A stretch of 13,505 bases of DNA from JBGPYB01 sp041493035 (GTDB lineage Bacteria; Acidobacteriota; Vicinamibacteria; Fen-336): assembly GCA_041493035.1 (NCBI GenBank), contig JBGPYB010000129.1:1-13505 (forward strand), given 5' to 3'. The notes under the pieces are model-generated. The model did not search any database. It was not told where the DNA came from and saw only the letters and a program-made list of their open reading frames with translations. The position numbers and the translations under genes were made by a program. Positions 12,977 through 13,505 of the stretch are shown here, piece by piece; the stretch's first letter is position 1, and the number at the start of each line of letters is the position of its first letter.

Positions 12977-13384
12977 TCAGCTTGGAGGGCAGGTCGTTGA
13001 GGTCGTGCTCGGCCTGCGACTGACCTCGAGCTTCTTTACAGGAGCACGGGGGATCTTGAGTTGCTCGGCACCCCGTATCACTGTCAGGAACTCGGCGTCC
13101 GTCTCGACGAGCTTACCCACGACTGTCTTCCTCGGAATGTGGAAGACCTGCTGGTCCACCTTGATCGCCAGGAGGTCCGCCGTCTTCTCGACCGCTCCAC
13201 CCGATCTTTCCGTCCTGTTCGCGTCTATCGTTATCACTCCCGGTATCTTGACTGTCGCACGCGGCGTGATCCTGATTCTGGCCCCTGCGGCCAACTCGGA
13301 TGAGTCGACCGAAAACAGGGTCCCCGAAGCCATCAGAACGCCGAGGAGTCCGGCAGCAGCGATAGGGCCAAGGTGCTTCGTCAT
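12977..13384 (-). CDS. Secreted beta-rich hypothetical protein
   Basis: A 135-aa protein with a signal peptide (M-T-K-H-L-G-P-I-A-A-A-G-L-L-G-V-L-M-A-S-G). The mature part is made of short strands: G-A-R-I-R-I-T-P at its start, then V-F-H-I-P-R-K-T-V-V-G-K-L-V-E-T-D-A-E-F-L-T-V and E-Q-L-K-I-P-R-A-P-V-K-K-L-E-V-S. It recalls the small secreted proteins of Acidobacteriota and Gemmatimonadota that combine a 'G-x-R-V-R-(V/I)-T…' start with a '…(V/I)-P-R-x-x-V-x-x-L-E-V-S' end, a probable SH3/LSm-like barrel of unknown role. The ATG at 13384 is chosen over the longer ORF because GGGAGG is 5 nt upstream and the signal peptide begins there. The tail after L-E-V-S (R-R-P-S-T-T-S-T-T-C-P-P-S) looks unlike the rest; the adjacent frame continues as A-E-H-D-L-N-D-L-P-S-K-L-I-P-E-E, so a 3' frameshift is possible. 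Confidence 0.7.
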   Translation of the reverse strand: MTKHLGPIAAAGLLGVLMASGTLFSVDSSELAAGARIRITPRATVKIPGVITIDANRTERSGGAVEKTADLLAIKVDQQVFHIPRKTVVGKLVETDAEFLTVIRGAEQLKIPRAPVKKLEVSRRPSTTSTTCPPS

Positions 13385-13418
13385 GGCGACCTCCCACTCC
13401 TCCGAGGGGGCTTGAGAC

Positions 13419-13438
13419 CACGCTCCCAAGCGAGCGTG
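13419..13438 (-). promoter_or_regulatory. Inverted repeat upstream of the secreted beta-rich protein
   Basis: A perfect 7-bp inverted repeat, CACGCTC / GAGCGTG with a 6-nt loop, 35-54 nt upstream of the ATG at 13384. It could be an operator or a 5' leader hairpin. No -10/-35 pair is evident beside it, so the role is a guess. Confidence 0.3.
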
Positions 13439-13460
13439 CCATAGCACCCTTGAAGCGACA

Positions 13461-13480
13461 ACGACACGCGACGACACGCG
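13461..13480. repeat. Two-copy 10-bp tandem repeat
   Basis: ACGACACGCG occurs twice head to tail, upstream of the last gene in the window. It is short and may be incidental, but the region is otherwise non-coding. Confidence 0.5.
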
Positions 13481-13505
13481 AGTCAATGAGCCAGACGATC
13501 TAGCG

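Noticed and set aside
1..13505. CRISPR array, insertion sequence, prophage, tRNA or toxin-antitoxin pair
   Set aside because: No regularly spaced repeats, transposase, integrase or phage motifs, or tRNA-like folds were seen on reading both strands.

Overview
This window is high-GC bacterial chromosome with dense, mostly same-strand gene packing. All genes lie on the minus strand except one outer-membrane protein gene (415-1725). The first 288 bases are the 5' three-quarters of a class A RNase P RNA gene (rnpB), cut by the window edge. The organism is probably an Acidobacteriota member or a similar soil/sediment lineage. That is an inference from the PknB-type kinase with a Pro/Thr-rich linker and an NTF2-like C-terminal domain, the secreted beta-barrel-like family, and the base composition; no taxonomic marker protein is present.

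Layout. 1-288: rnpB (-). 415-1725: secreted outer-membrane beta-barrel protein (+), convergent with a receptor-type Ser/Thr kinase (1744-3675, -). Upstream of the kinase is a collinear minus-strand cluster, read from right to left: a small fragment of an M1 aminopeptidase 5' end (9979-9836), a secreted protein broken by two single-base shifts (9833-9074), a 117-aa unknown protein (9008-8655), an intact LTA4H-like M1 aminopeptidase (8630-6846), an OPT-family oligopeptide transporter (6823-4757), a truncated and frameshifted BNR/sialidase-like repeat protein (4737-4071), and a MoaD/ThiS-like beta-grasp protein (4071-3763). Peptidase and transporter together suggest uptake and trimming of small peptides. 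10080-12493: a two-gene, 22-bp-overlapping unit of a cyclopropane-fatty-acid-synthase-like methyltransferase and a geranylgeranyl-reductase-family flavoprotein, probably modifying membrane acyl or isoprenoid chains. 12736-13384: a small single-span membrane protein and a secreted beta-rich protein of unknown role.

The least ordinary feature is a pair of direct repeats of about 100 bp (8551-8654 and 9906-10000, about 90 % alike). Each contains the start codon, ribosome binding site and first 25 or so codons of the M1 aminopeptidase. They bracket exactly the two unknown genes, as if a two-gene segment had been placed between the peptidase promoter and the peptidase with duplication of its 5' end. 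A roughly 24-nt promoter-like element also recurs at nearly the same distance upstream of the kinase and of the secreted protein. The methyltransferase/flavoprotein pair is the best candidate for undescribed biochemistry.

Several genes need one extra base to read through (4423-4426, near 9480, near 9437, possibly near 12494). The same kind of defect in several places may be base-level assembly error rather than gene decay, so those calls carry that caveat. I see no CRISPR array, insertion sequence, tRNA or phage gene. No gene-free stretch exceeds 300 bp; the longest (12494-12735) holds a strong hairpin and little else.
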